Below, one piece after another: positions 19,001 to 29,344 of a DNA stretch of 64,000 nucleotides. Under the pieces are notes generated by a model that had not been told where the DNA came from, did no database searches, and saw nothing but the letters and a program-made list of their open reading frames with translations. The position numbers and the translations under genes are program-made. This DNA is from Pelagibacteraceae bacterium AG-325-J17 (lineage in GTDB: Bacteria; Pseudomonadota; Alphaproteobacteria; Pelagibacterales; Pelagibacteraceae). The stretch is taken from positions 1-64,000 of the forward strand of contig QBYM01000006.1 in assembly GCA_003282825.1 (NCBI GenBank). Direction: 5' to 3'. The first letter of the stretch is position 1; every line of letters begins with the position of its first letter.

Positions 19001-21091
19001 ATGCCTAAAAAAAAGAAAAAATCTAAGATTAAAAAAAGAAAATCTACAAAAAAAGTCAAAAGTAGAAAAAAGATTCCAAAGAAAAGAAGAGTAACAAAGA
19101 GAAAATCTAGAATTGAAAGAAAAACTTCAAAGAACAAAAAAAATGACTCTTCTTCTCAAGAGCTCATTTTTAAAACAAGGCCAGAGTGGATCAAGGCTAG
19201 TCTAGCAAATAAATCTCGATATCAAAATAAATATAACGAATCGATAAAAAATAATAATGCTTTTTGGAAAAAAGAGGGAAAAAGAATTACTTGGATAAAA
19301 CCTTATAAAAAAATTAAAGATGTTAAATATAGCAAGGAAGAAGTAAGAATAAAATGGTTTGAAGATGGAACATTAAATGCTTCTGCAAATTGTATTGATA
19401 GACATTTAAAAGATAAAAAAGATAAAACAGCAATTATTTGGGTTGGGGATGATCCAAAAGACACTCAAAAAATTTCTTACAAACAACTTCATCAAAAAGT
19501 TTCTAAAGCAGCTAACGGGTTAAAAAAGTTAGGAATAAAGAAAGGTGATAGAGTTACAATATATTTAACTATGATTCCTGAGCTAGCAATATTAATGTTA
19601 GCTTGTGTAAGAATAGGAGCAATTCATTCAATAATTTTTGGAGGCTTTTCTGCTGAATCAATATCAGGAAGAGTTAACGATTGTAAGTCTGAATATATCA
19701 TTACTGCTGACGAGGGTGTAAGAGGAGGAAAAACAATTCCTTTAAAAGCTACTACAGACGAAGCATTAAGTAATTGCCCTAATGTAAAAAAATGTATCGT
19801 TGTTAAAAGAACTGGAAATTATGTTTATTGGAATACTGATAGAGACGTATGGTATCATGATTTGATAAAAGATGTTCCAGCTCATTGTGAACCAGAAGAA
19901 ATGAGCGCTGAAGATCCATTGTTTATTCTTTATACATCAGGATCAACTGGTAAACCAAAAGGAGTTTTACATACAACAGGTGGTTACATGGTTTATGCCT
20001 CAATGACCCATCAATATATTTTCAATTATAAACCCAAAGATATTTACTGGTGTACTGCTGATATTGGTTGGGTGACAGGACATAGTTATATTATTTATGG
20101 ACCACTCTCTAATGGTGCTACAACAATAATGTTTGAAGGAGTTCCTAATTATCCAGATAGTTCAAGATGGTGGCAAATTGTTGATAAATTTAAAGTGAAT
20201 ACATTTTATACTGCACCAACAGCTATTAGAGCATTAATGAGAGAGGGAAATGAACCTGTCAACAAAACATCAAGAAAATCACTCAAATTATTAGGGACTG
20301 TGGGCGAACCCATAAATCCTGAGGCTTGGATGTGGTATTATAAGACAGTTGGAAACTCAAAATGTCCAATAGTGGATACTTGGTGGCAAACTGAAACAGG
20401 AGGAATTTTAATTTCACCTCAAACTGGTGCTATTCCTTTAAAACCAGGTTCAGCTACAAAGCCTTTTTATGGAATTAAACCCGTTCTTGTAGACAAAGAT
20501 GGTAAAGAAATAAAAGGGGCTGGTGAAGGAAGATTGTGTATAGCTCAATCATGGCCAGGCCAAATGAGAACAGTTTATGGTGATCACCAAAGATTTATAG
20601 ATACTTATTTTTCACAATTCGATGGAAAATATTTTACTGGTGACGGTTGTAGAAGAGATAAGGATGGATACTACTGGATCACAGGAAGAGTTGATGATGT
20701 AATTATTGTTTCAGGTCACAATCTAGGTACAGCCGAAATTGAAAGTGCATTTGTTGCCCATCCAAAAGTAGCGGAGGCTGCTGTAGTTGGTTATCCTCAT
20801 GATATCAAAGGTAATGGTTTATATTGTTATGTTACTCTTAATGCAGGTGAAAGTGAAACAGGAGATCTTGAAAGAGAGTTAAAGTTATGGGTTAGAAAGC
20901 AGATCGGTCCATTGGCAACTCCAGATCTTATACATTTTACTCCTGGACTTCCTAAAACAAGGTCTGGAAAAATAATGAGAAGAATTTTACGGAAAATTGC
21001 TGCTAATGAACATGGTCAATTGGGAGATACTACAACCTTAGCCGATCCTAGTGTAGTTACAAGTTTAGTGGACAATAGAAAAAATACTTAG
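19001..21091 (+). CDS. acs: Acetyl-CoA synthetase with lysine/arginine-rich N-terminal extension
   Basis: [63 protein letters not shown]. Confidence 0.96.
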   Translation: MPKKKKKSKIKKRKSTKKVKSRKKIPKKRRVTKRKSRIERKTSKNKKNDSSSQELIFKTRPEWIKASLANKSRYQNKYNESIKNNNAFWKKEGKRITWIKPYKKIKDVKYSKEEVRIKWFEDGTLNASANCIDRHLKDKKDKTAIIWVGDDPKDTQKISYKQLHQKVSKAANGLKKLGIKKGDRVTIYLTMIPELAILMLACVRIGAIHSIIFGGFSAESISGRVNDCKSEYIITADEGVRGGKTIPLKATTDEALSNCPNVKKCIVVKRTGNYVYWNTDRDVWYHDLIKDVPAHCEPEEMSAEDPLFILYTSGSTGKPKGVLHTTGGYMVYASMTHQYIFNYKPKDIYWCTADIGWVTGHSYIIYGPLSNGATTIMFEGVPNYPDSSRWWQIVDKFKVNTFYTAPTAIRALMREGNEPVNKTSRKSLKLLGTVGEPINPEAWMWYYKTVGNSKCPIVDTWWQTETGGILISPQTGAIPLKPGSATKPFYGIKPVLVDKDGKEIKGAGEGRLCIAQSWPGQMRTVYGDHQRFIDTYFSQFDGKYFTGDGCRRDKDGYYWITGRVDDVIIVSGHNLGTAEIESAFVAHPKVAEAAVVGYPHDIKGNGLYCYVTLNAGESETGDLERELKLWVRKQIGPLATPDLIHFTPGLPKTRSGKIMRRILRKIAANEHGQLGDTTTLADPSVVTSLVDNRKNT

Positions 21092-21711
21092 AAACCTAAT
21101 CTTTCTTTAAATTCTTTTTTAACAACATCCCATTTTAAGATAACTGAATTTAAAACTATTTTTCGATCCAAAGTTTTAAGCTCATCAGCTATAGGTGCCC
21201 ATTCATATAATGATAAAGCACTTAAATTAAAAGGAAGGTCATTACAGTATGTGTCCCAATTTATTTTTTGAAGTCTTTCATCAAAATTCTTTTTTGCATT
21301 ATCTATAATATCTAATGGCATCTTATTTGAGGTCTCATCATCTAAAATTTTTAAAAAAATTTCTTTTGCCTTATCAAAATCTTGGTAATCTAAATTTGCC
21401 TTTAAATATGAAAAGGTAAAAAATGTTAAATCTTGCAAAGCAACTGCATAAATATTCCACTTAGCTAGATTTACAGATCCCATGAACTTATCATTTTCAA
21501 AATGAAGAACATATCTAGTTCCCATTCTTGTTTTTAAATATCCATAAAGAGTGACTTGGCTTACCCATGCAGATTTAGATTGAATAAAACTCTCTAGTTC
21601 ATCTAGATCTTTTATTTTATTCTTTGGTATGAAGGCCTTAAAAAGACCAAAAAGGTAAATTTTAAAGTCATTCCAAGTAAGATCTCTCCAAGTAAGTTTA
21701 TATTTTGCCAT
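21088..21711 (-). CDS. Conserved hypothetical protein
   Basis: Full-length ORF convergent with acs; likely start [13 protein letters not shown] (21711). Confidence 0.6.
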   Translation of the reverse strand: MAKYKLTWRDLTWNDFKIYLFGLFKAFIPKNKIKDLDELESFIQSKSAWVSQVTLYGYLKTRMGTRYVLHFENDKFMGSVNLAKWNIYAVALQDLTFFTFSYLKANLDYQDFDKAKEIFLKILDDETSNKMPLDIIDNAKKNFDERLQKINWDTYCNDLPFNLSALSLYEWAPIADELKTLDRKIVLNSVILKWDVVKKEFKERLGF

Positions 21712-21836
21712 AAAAAACCAGTATTTAATGACCTTATACCTCAAAATCTGCCTAATTTGAGCAATTTTAACACTTTAAATCTCTTTCATAATGGTTATGG
21801 TTTTGGCCAGTTATAACTAAAAAGAGAGAGGTATAA

Positions 21837-22097
21837 ATGTCAAAACAAGCACAACACTGGGAAAAAACCAGAGGATTGTTAATGATGACGTTAGCAATTT
21901 GGTTTGTATTCTCAATTGGCATCTTCTTATTCGGAGCTGAGATGGAGTCTGTAACAGGACCCTTCGGTTATCCTTTGACATATTGGTTTACTTGTCAGGG
22001 ATCTCTTGGAATTTTCGTAATCCTAATTTTCTGGTTTGCGAACAGACAAGAAAAAATCGATGAAGAATTCGGCTTTTCAGAAAGAGAGGACGACTAA
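21837..22097 (+). CDS. DUF4212 protein, small subunit of sodium:solute symporter
   Basis: WFVFSIGIFLFGAEM...GFPLTYWFTCQGSLGIFVILIFWFANRQEKID-type pattern; GAGAG SD; overlaps the SSS gene start. Confidence 0.9.
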   Translation: MSKQAQHWEKTRGLLMMTLAIWFVFSIGIFLFGAEMESVTGPFGYPLTYWFTCQGSLGIFVILIFWFANRQEKIDEEFGFSEREDD

Positions 22098-23911
22098 TGA
22101 TTAAAGGTAATTTTATAGATAATTTGCCTAAGGTTTATGGAATCTATACAGGAGGTTTTATAGCTTTCATAATCATAATGGCGATCGGTGAGCAGATGGG
22201 TATGACGTCGAAAGCAATCGGAATTTGTTTCGTTGCCTTCACAGTGGCCATCTATGCTATAATCGGTTACATGTCTCGGACAATGGCAGCAGATGCGTAT
22301 TACGTTGCTGGAAGACAAGTACCTACCGTATTCAATGGAATGGCTACTGCAGCAGACTGGATGTCTGGTGCATCATTCGTTGCAATGGCAGGTGGTATTT
22401 ACTTCAAAGGCTACGGCTATATGGCACTACTTGTTGGTTGGACCGGTGGTTATGTATTGGTTGCATCATTACTAGCACCATACCTAAGAAAATTTGGCTG
22501 TTACACAGTTCCAGATTTTATTGGTACAAGATATGGTGGTAATGTTTCGAGGTTAATGGCGGTAATAGTTTTAACTGTTGCTTCATTTACTTATGTGACT
22601 GCACAAATTAACGCTACAGGTACTATTGCTTCTGTTGCTTTAGATATCCCATTCCAATACGCAGTATATGTTGGACTAGTAAGTATTTTACTTTGTTCAA
22701 TGTTAGGTGGTATGAGAGGGGTAACTTGGACACAGGTTGCGCAATACATTGTACTAATTATAGCTTACTTACTTCCAGTATTCTGGATCAGTAACAAAAT
22801 GGGTGCGGGTTTCTTCCCTCACTTTATGTTAGCTGATGAAGTAGCTAGAATTGGTGAACTAGAACAACAGTTTGGTTTTGTGAAAAACTCTGCTGCTGAT
22901 CTTGCAAATGTACCAAAAGGATTAGCTGGAATAACTAAGGCTCACTCAGCGGTAAACGCTACGCCTTGGGCATTTATTTCATTAGCACTTGCAATGATGA
23001 TGGGAACAGCATCATTACCTCACGTGATGATGAGATATTTCACTACTCCAAGTGTAAAAGCAGCTAGAAAGTCAGTAGGTTGGTCTTTATTCTTTATCTT
23101 CCTACTTTATTCTTCTGCGCCAATGTTAGCAACACTATCTAAATTGTCATTGATTGACCCGACACTATCAACAGGTATTATCGGTAAATCAATTGCAGAA
23201 GTTCAAGCGATAGATTGGTATCAAAACTGGAACCAAGCAAACTTGATGTTTGTAAGCGACTTTAACGGAAATGGAACTCTTGAATTAAACGAGTTTTTCA
23301 TGGGTGGTAAAGCCGTTGTGTTAGCAACTCCAGAGATAGCTGGATTACCATATGTAATCTCAGGTCTAGTTGCTGCTGGAGGTATGGCTGCTGCCATGTC
23401 AACAGCGGATGGTTTGATTCTAGCGATTGCAAATGCTTTATCTCATGACTTGTACTACAAGATCATTGATCCAAAAGCAGAAACTGCAAAACGACTAGTT
23501 GTTGCAAGGGTACTACTTGTAGTAATTGGTTTTGCTGGAGCAACTATTGCGGCAATGGAGATCCAAGGTATCTTAGGTTCAGTAATCTGGGCTTTTGACT
23601 TTGCGATGTCTGGATTGTTCTTCCCACTTGTACTTGGTGTATGGTGGAAGAGAGCTAACAAAGAAGGTGCTATAGCTGGTATGGCTTTAGGTCTAATTTC
23701 AGGTACAGCGTACTTAGTTTGGGTACGAAATGGTGGAAGTGGATTCTTAGGTATTACTCAGTTAACATTTGGTATCTTTGGTTCAGCTGTCAGCTTAGTA
23801 TCTATGGTTGTTGTAAGTTTAATTACTTCAGAACCAAGTGCTGCTACGCAAAAAATGGTTGATGAGGTTCGTGTACCGTCAGGTAAAACGATCCTTGGCA
23901 AACAACACTAA
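22097..23911 (+). CDS. Sodium:solute symporter, large subunit (VC_2705/ActP-like)
   Basis: AADWMSGASFVAMAGGIYFKGYG; TASLPHVMMRYFTTPSVKAARKS; AAAMSTADGLILAIANALSHDLYYK. Confidence 0.94.
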   Translation: MIKGNFIDNLPKVYGIYTGGFIAFIIIMAIGEQMGMTSKAIGICFVAFTVAIYAIIGYMSRTMAADAYYVAGRQVPTVFNGMATAADWMSGASFVAMAGGIYFKGYGYMALLVGWTGGYVLVASLLAPYLRKFGCYTVPDFIGTRYGGNVSRLMAVIVLTVASFTYVTAQINATGTIASVALDIPFQYAVYVGLVSILLCSMLGGMRGVTWTQVAQYIVLIIAYLLPVFWISNKMGAGFFPHFMLADEVARIGELEQQFGFVKNSAADLANVPKGLAGITKAHSAVNATPWAFISLALAMMMGTASLPHVMMRYFTTPSVKAARKSVGWSLFFIFLLYSSAPMLATLSKLSLIDPTLSTGIIGKSIAEVQAIDWYQNWNQANLMFVSDFNGNGTLELNEFFMGGKAVVLATPEIAGLPYVISGLVAAGGMAAAMSTADGLILAIANALSHDLYYKIIDPKAETAKRLVVARVLLVVIGFAGATIAAMEIQGILGSVIWAFDFAMSGLFFPLVLGVWWKRANKEGAIAGMALGLISGTAYLVWVRNGGSGFLGITQLTFGIFGSAVSLVSMVVVSLITSEPSAATQKMVDEVRVPSGKTILGKQH

Positions 23912-23922
23912 TTAAATCTTTT

Positions 23923-23949
23923 AAAGGGGCGATTAATTTCGCCCCTTTT
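23923..23949 (+). terminator. Rho-independent terminator after symporter
   Basis: AAAGGGGCGA-TTAATT-TCGCCCCTTTT hairpin 12 nt after the stop. Confidence 0.88.
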
Positions 23950-23980
23950 AATTTCTCACTTTCTTCAATATAAATTTAAA

Positions 23981-24337
23981 ATGTCAGCCAACTTTCACCC
24001 TTTAGTTTACATAATTGATTATATTTTTGGAGTAATCATGTGGACATTAATTGGACGGGTTGCAATGAATATCTTCCAAAGAGAGGACTCTCAGTTTTTT
24101 TTTATGAGAGTATTTGTTAAGTTTACCAATCCATTACTAAAAATATTTAAACCTATAACACCTTCATTTATAATAGGGCCTTTAGTTCCTCTATACGTGG
24201 CTTGGTTTTTCTTTATGATTAGATTTTACTTAATGCCATGGGTTTTGGGGTATTCTGTGATGGGGATGTTGTCTTTTCCTTTAGAAAGTGAAATTTCGAG
24301 ACAAATTTACCAATTTTTTAATTCAATTAAATTTTAA
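23981..24337 (+). CDS. Small membrane protein, YggT-like
   Basis: MWTLIGRVAMNIF...FVKFTNPLLKIFKPITPSFIIGPLVPLYVAWFFFMIRFYL. Confidence 0.65.
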   Translation: MSANFHPLVYIIDYIFGVIMWTLIGRVAMNIFQREDSQFFFMRVFVKFTNPLLKIFKPITPSFIIGPLVPLYVAWFFFMIRFYLMPWVLGYSVMGMLSFPLESEISRQIYQFFNSIKF

Positions 24338-24365
24338 AAATTGATACTAGTTAATCTAGTTATCA

Positions 24366-25025
24366 ATGAAAAAAATACAAATTTCACCCTCAATCTTGTC
24401 TGCTGACTTTGGTCAATTGGGTATTGAAATTAAAAGATTAGAAGATGCAGGGGCAGATATGATACATGTAGACGTAATGGATGGCCATTTTGTTCCAAAT
24501 TTAACAATAGGACCCCCTGTGATAAAAGCATTGAAAAAACAATCTTCTATGATTTTTGATGTTCATCTAATGATTTCTCCTGTTCATAAATACATTGAGG
24601 CTTATGCAGATGCTGGGGCAGATATAATTACAATCCATCCTGAGGCTACAGATGATTTAAATTTATCAATTTTAAAAATTAAAGAATTAAATAAAAAAGT
24701 TGGTGTTTCCCTCAATCCTGAAACTAAAATTGATACTATTATCGAACACCTAAAAAAAATTGACTTAGTTTTAATTATGAGTGTTAACCCTGGATTTGGT
24801 GGTCAAAAATTTATGCCTGAAGTATTAGAAAAGGTAAAAAAACTAAGGGATATAAAAGAAAAACAAGAGTTGAATTTTGATATTGAAATAGATGGTGGCA
24901 TTAATTTTGATAATTCAAAAACAGCAATAGAAGCTGGAGCAAATATTTTAGTCTCAGGAACTACTATTTTTAAAAGCAATAATGGGGATATTAAAAAAAA
25001 CATTGAATTATTAAGATCAAAATAA
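24366..25025 (+). CDS. rpe: Ribulose-phosphate 3-epimerase
   Basis: SPSILSADFGQLG; HVDVMDGHFVPNLTIGP; VNPGFGGQKF. Confidence 0.97.
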   Translation: MKKIQISPSILSADFGQLGIEIKRLEDAGADMIHVDVMDGHFVPNLTIGPPVIKALKKQSSMIFDVHLMISPVHKYIEAYADAGADIITIHPEATDDLNLSILKIKELNKKVGVSLNPETKIDTIIEHLKKIDLVLIMSVNPGFGGQKFMPEVLEKVKKLRDIKEKQELNFDIEIDGGINFDNSKTAIEAGANILVSGTTIFKSNNGDIKKNIELLRSK

Positions 25026-25029
25026 TTTC

Positions 25030-26637
25030 ATGATTTACATAAGTCGATTTTTTTTTAAAATTTTTGATCAAATCAGAAAATTTTATTTAAGATCTAATTT
25101 TTATGACAAAAAAATTTCAAAAATAAATAATAACGAATTTATTTATAGACCTAGTCCTCATCTTCTTTCCTCTTTAATTAAATACCAAAAAAAAAAATTT
25201 AAAATTGAAGATTTTTCATTAGATGATATTTGGAATAATAAGAATTTAAGCACAAAAGACTATAATAATTTAAATAATTTTTACTGGTTTTTTAGTTTAG
25301 ATTTAAAATCCTCAAAAAAAAATACACAATTAGTAATTAAAAATTGGATTAATCATAATAATAAATACAACGATAAAAGCTGGAGTTTTGATTTAACTGC
25401 AAAACGAATTATTGCCTGGTTATCTAATCATAATCTTACTTATGAGAATTGTGACGAGAAATATAGAAATCATTTTAATGTAATGATACAAAAACAAACA
25501 AATCATTTAATCAATGAAATTAACAAATCAGAATTAGTTGATGATAAATTAATTGGTTGTGCATCAATTATATTAGTAGGACTTTGCTATCAAGATGAAA
25601 AAAAATATTTATCTTTTGGATCTAATTTATTAAAAAAAATTTCTAAAATAACTTTAGATAATTATGGTTTTCCAAAATCTCGAAGTATTAAACAATTAAT
25701 ATTTTATTTAAAATATTTTATTTTGATAAGGGAATGGTTTAAAGAATCTCAAATAAGTGTTCCAGAGCATATTGATGAGACAATTTATTATCTTGGTCAA
25801 GGTTATGCTTTTGTTTGGCAAAATATAAAATCTGACATTTTATATAACGGAAATAATATCTCTGATAATGATAACTTTGACAATTATCTAAAAAGATTGG
25901 GATATAAGTTTAAGAATGAAAATCAAGATGTAGGTGGATATATAATTTTAAAAAATAAGAAAATTTGTTTAACAATGGATGTAGGGTCCTCACCAAATTC
26001 AGCTTTTTCAAAAGATTATCAGTCTGGTGCCTTGTCTTTCGAGGTAATAAGTAATGGAAAAAAATTAATCAGTAATTGTGGATATCATAAGGAAAATAAT
26101 ATTAAATTAAACTCAATATCGAAGTCATCTGCAGCTCAGAGCACTTTAGTTATTGATGATAATTCATCATGTAAATTTAGTAAAATTGATAAATCTTGGA
26201 TAATAAACAAGGGATTAAAAATTTTAAAAAAAAATACTGTTTTTGAAAAAAATTATTGGAAAATAAACTCATCTCATGATGGTTATCAAAAAAGATATAA
26301 AGCTATTCATGAAAGAGAAATAGAATTTTTTCCTGAAAAGTTGACCTTTGTAGGTACTGACAAGATAATAAAAAAAATAAATGCTAATTATAAGTTTGAT
26401 ATTCGTTTTCATGTCGAACCAAATGTTAAATTAATGAAAACTCAAGATAATAAAACAATCTTAATTCAATTGGATGATGAAGGCTGGAAATTTACATGTG
26501 ATAATTATGATATAAATATTGATAATGGTTTATATTTCGGTATTAAAAATTCATATACGGAAAACCAAAATATTTTTATATCTGGCATTTCTAATAACCA
26601 AATTGAAAGTATAATGTGGGAAATAAAAAAGATATGA
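25030..26637 (+). CDS. Heparinase II/III family protein
   Basis: C-terminal SFEVISNGKKLISNCGY...SAAQSTLVID...HDGYQKRYKAIHEREIEF; upstream of purH as in other alphaproteobacteria. Confidence 0.87.
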   Translation: MIYISRFFFKIFDQIRKFYLRSNFYDKKISKINNNEFIYRPSPHLLSSLIKYQKKKFKIEDFSLDDIWNNKNLSTKDYNNLNNFYWFFSLDLKSSKKNTQLVIKNWINHNNKYNDKSWSFDLTAKRIIAWLSNHNLTYENCDEKYRNHFNVMIQKQTNHLINEINKSELVDDKLIGCASIILVGLCYQDEKKYLSFGSNLLKKISKITLDNYGFPKSRSIKQLIFYLKYFILIREWFKESQISVPEHIDETIYYLGQGYAFVWQNIKSDILYNGNNISDNDNFDNYLKRLGYKFKNENQDVGGYIILKNKKICLTMDVGSSPNSAFSKDYQSGALSFEVISNGKKLISNCGYHKENNIKLNSISKSSAAQSTLVIDDNSSCKFSKIDKSWIINKGLKILKKNTVFEKNYWKINSSHDGYQKRYKAIHEREIEFFPEKLTFVGTDKIIKKINANYKFDIRFHVEPNVKLMKTQDNKTILIQLDDEGWKFTCDNYDINIDNGLYFGIKNSYTENQNIFISGISNNQIESIMWEIKKI

Positions 26638-28172
26638 TGAAAAAAATTAAATCAGCTTTAGTATCTGTATCTGACAAATCAAATTTAAAACCACTTTTGC
26701 AAATTCTAAAAAAAAATAAAGTGAAGATAATCAGTTCTGGAGGAACATTTAAAACTATAAAAAGATTAAAATTTGATTGTTCTGAAATTTCAGATTTTAC
26801 TGGTTTCAAAGAAATCCTTGGAGGTAGAGTAAAAACTTTACATCCAAAAATTCATGCTGGAATTTTAAGTAAGAGAAGTAATAAATTACATCAAAAACAA
26901 CTTAAAAGTAATAAGTTCGAAAATATAGATTTGGTTATTGTAAACTTCTACCCATTTGAAAAAACCCTAGAAAAAACAAAAAAACATGAAAAAATTTTGG
27001 AAAATATTGACATTGGTGGACCAGCAATGGTCAGAGCATCTGCCAAAAATTATACTGATGTAACTGTTATTACCTCTATAAAACAATATCCTGAACTTAT
27101 AGACCAGTTAAAAATGAATAAAGGGTCCACTACATTAAAGTTTAGAAAAGATATGTCCCAATTAGCTTTTGGTGAAACTGCTTATTATGACTCTGTTATA
27201 TCAAATTACTTTAATATGGACTCTAAAACATACTTTCCTCAAAAAAAAATTTTTTATGGTAATTTAATAGAGAAACTACGATATGGTGAAAATCCTCATC
27301 AAATGAGTGCTATTTACTCAGAAAACACAAATTTAAAGATTAATAAAATACATGGGAAACAGCTTAGTTATAATAATTATAATGATATTTTTTCTGCTTT
27401 AGCAATATCAAAAACTCTACCAAAAAATATTGGTACAGCTATTGTAAAACACGCAAACCCTTGTGGTGTTTCAATTCTTAAAAATAAATTAGATAGTTAT
27501 AAAGCTGCTTTAGCTTGTGATCCAACAAGTGCTTTTGGAGGGATTGTGTCTTTTAATTTTAAAGTTGATAAAAAATTGGCTCTTGAGCTAAATAAAATTT
27601 TTCTTGAGGTAATCGTTGCTAATGGATTTGAAAAAAATGCACTTAAAATATTAAAATCAAAAAAAAACTTAAGACTTATTGATGCTTCTAACTTTTCACT
27701 AAATGAAATATTTAAATTTAGCTCTCTTAACAATTCTATTTTGATACAATCTGAGGATAAAAAACTTTTTTCTAAAAATGACTTTAAGATTGTCTCAAAA
27801 AAGAAGCCTACTAAAATACAATTTGATAATTTGATATTTGCTTTTAATGTTTGTAGATATGTAAAATCTAATGCAATAGTTCTAGTAGATAATAAGACAA
27901 CAGTAGGTATTGGTTCAGGTCAGCCAAGTAGACTTGATAGCTGTCAAATTGCTATTGATAAAATGAAAAAATTTAGGAGTCTAGAAACAGAGATTGTAGC
28001 TGCATCTGATGCTTTTTTTCCATTTGTTGATGGTATTGAAAAATTAGTCCAGGCAGGAATTTCTGCAGTTGTTCAACCTTCAGGATCAATTAATGACAAA
28101 GAAGTAATAAATTTTGCTAATGCCACAGGAACTGTATTAATCTTTTCCAAGACCAGACATTTTAGACACTAA
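26634..28172 (+). CDS. purH: Bifunctional AICAR transformylase/IMP cyclohydrolase
   Basis: GGTFKTIKRL; GGRVKTLHPKIHAGIL; KHANPCGVS; start refined to MMKKIKSALVSVSDKS. Confidence 0.97.
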   Translation: MMKKIKSALVSVSDKSNLKPLLQILKKNKVKIISSGGTFKTIKRLKFDCSEISDFTGFKEILGGRVKTLHPKIHAGILSKRSNKLHQKQLKSNKFENIDLVIVNFYPFEKTLEKTKKHEKILENIDIGGPAMVRASAKNYTDVTVITSIKQYPELIDQLKMNKGSTTLKFRKDMSQLAFGETAYYDSVISNYFNMDSKTYFPQKKIFYGNLIEKLRYGENPHQMSAIYSENTNLKINKIHGKQLSYNNYNDIFSALAISKTLPKNIGTAIVKHANPCGVSILKNKLDSYKAALACDPTSAFGGIVSFNFKVDKKLALELNKIFLEVIVANGFEKNALKILKSKKNLRLIDASNFSLNEIFKFSSLNNSILIQSEDKKLFSKNDFKIVSKKKPTKIQFDNLIFAFNVCRYVKSNAIVLVDNKTTVGIGSGQPSRLDSCQIAIDKMKKFRSLETEIVAASDAFFPFVDGIEKLVQAGISAVVQPSGSINDKEVINFANATGTVLIFSKTRHFRH

Positions 28173-28504
28173 ATTTTGTCAATTTTTGCAGCTAAAATAA
28201 AATCATTTTCTGATAACCCTTCAATTGCATGTGTGGTTATATTGATTTTTGCATAGCCCCAACCAAACGTGATTTCTGGATGGTGTCCCTCTTCCTCTGA
28301 TATCTTTCCTACTTCGTTAATAAATTTTTGACTATCTAAGAAATTTTTGAAATTAAATTGCTTTTCTAAAAAATAAATATCTTTTTTATCTTTGATAATA
28401 TTCCAACCATCTACCATTTTTTGATATTTATGGATTTCTGAAATATCAAACGGGACTACCCCACCTTCACAAGGAACACATTTTTTTTCTAAAAGTTTAT
28501 TCAT
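28169..28504 (-). CDS. 4a-hydroxytetrahydrobiopterin (pterin-4a-carbinolamine) dehydratase
   Basis: FINEVGKISEEEGHHPEITFGWGYAKINITTHAIEGLSENDF. Confidence 0.92.
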   Translation of the reverse strand: MNKLLEKKCVPCEGGVVPFDISEIHKYQKMVDGWNIIKDKKDIYFLEKQFNFKNFLDSQKFINEVGKISEEEGHHPEITFGWGYAKINITTHAIEGLSENDFILAAKIDKI

Positions 28505-28552
28505 TTAAATTATACCTTAACTCTATTATTTCTTTATTCAAAAAACATTTTA

Positions 28553-28627
28553 TGGAGCGGGCAAAGGGGGTCGAACCCTCGACCTTCTCGTTGGCAACGA
28601 GACGCTCTACCACTGAGCTATGCCCGC
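28553..28627 (-). tRNA. tRNA-Gly (GCC)
   Basis: Reverse complement GCGGGCATAGCTCAGTGGTAGAGCGTCTCGTTGCCAACGAGAAGGTCGAGGGTTCGAACCCCCTTTGCCCGCTCCA: cloverleaf, anticodon GCC, encoded CCA. Confidence 0.97.
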
Positions 28628-28694
28628 AAAATAAAATAGTATAAATAGTTGTTTTTTTTAATTCAAGCAATATTAAATATGATATATTAAAAAT

Positions 28695-29342
28695 ATGAAA
28701 AAAAATGATTTGCCAAAAATAGTCTCTGTATTTCCATTAAGTAATTTTATAATCTTTCCAAGAACTACAGTGCCTCTGAATATATTTGAGCCTAGATATA
28801 TTGATATGATCAATGATAGTATGCGGTCAAACAAGTTTATTGGTATGATCCAGCCCAGAACATCTGCTGAAGATATTACACAAGCTCCTAAATTACATGA
28901 AATAGGGTGTATGGGCAAAATAATGAGTTTTAAAGAAAATGATAGTGGTCAGTTTTTGATAGAACTTAAAGGACTAATTAGATTTAAGATTATAAATGAA
29001 GTCAAATCAAGTAAACAATATAGAGAATGTGAAGTGAGCTTTGCTGATTTTTATGATGATCTAAATGGTAAAAAAGAAAATCTTCAATTTTCAGATTTAA
29101 AACTTATTTTTAAAGATCTTAAAACTCTTTTTGAAAAAAGAGGGTTTGTAATTAATTGGAAAGCATTAGAAAAACAAAGTCTAGATGAAACCATAAACGC
29201 TTTAGCAATGGCATCCCCATTTACTCTAGAAGAAAAACAAATTTTATTAGAGGCAAAAAATTTAGAATTAAGAAAAACTAAAATATCAGAAATATTAACT
29301 ACCTATTCTTTCGATAATTATAATAATACAACCGTTCAATAA
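28695..29342 (+). CDS. LON peptidase substrate-binding (N-terminal) domain protein
   Basis: VFPLSNFIIFPRTTVPLNIFEPRYIDMI...GCMGKIMSF. Confidence 0.93.
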   Translation: MKKNDLPKIVSVFPLSNFIIFPRTTVPLNIFEPRYIDMINDSMRSNKFIGMIQPRTSAEDITQAPKLHEIGCMGKIMSFKENDSGQFLIELKGLIRFKIINEVKSSKQYRECEVSFADFYDDLNGKKENLQFSDLKLIFKDLKTLFEKRGFVINWKALEKQSLDETINALAMASPFTLEEKQILLEAKNLELRKTKISEILTTYSFDNYNNTTVQ

Positions 29343-29344
29343 TT

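Noticed and set aside
18949-19137. Minus-strand ORF (62 aa) opposite the acs N-terminal tail
   Set aside because: Phe/Leu-rich product is just the complement of the poly-Lys codons.
21780-21836. Possible riboswitch/leader element upstream of the DUF4212 gene (GGTTATGGTTTTGGCCAGTTATAACT)
   Set aside because: Only weak self-complementarity; no match to a known riboswitch core recognised.
22094-22542. Minus-strand 74-aa and plus-strand 105/60-aa ORFs overlapping the symporter start
   Set aside because: Out-of-frame shadow ORFs in a strongly supported transporter gene.
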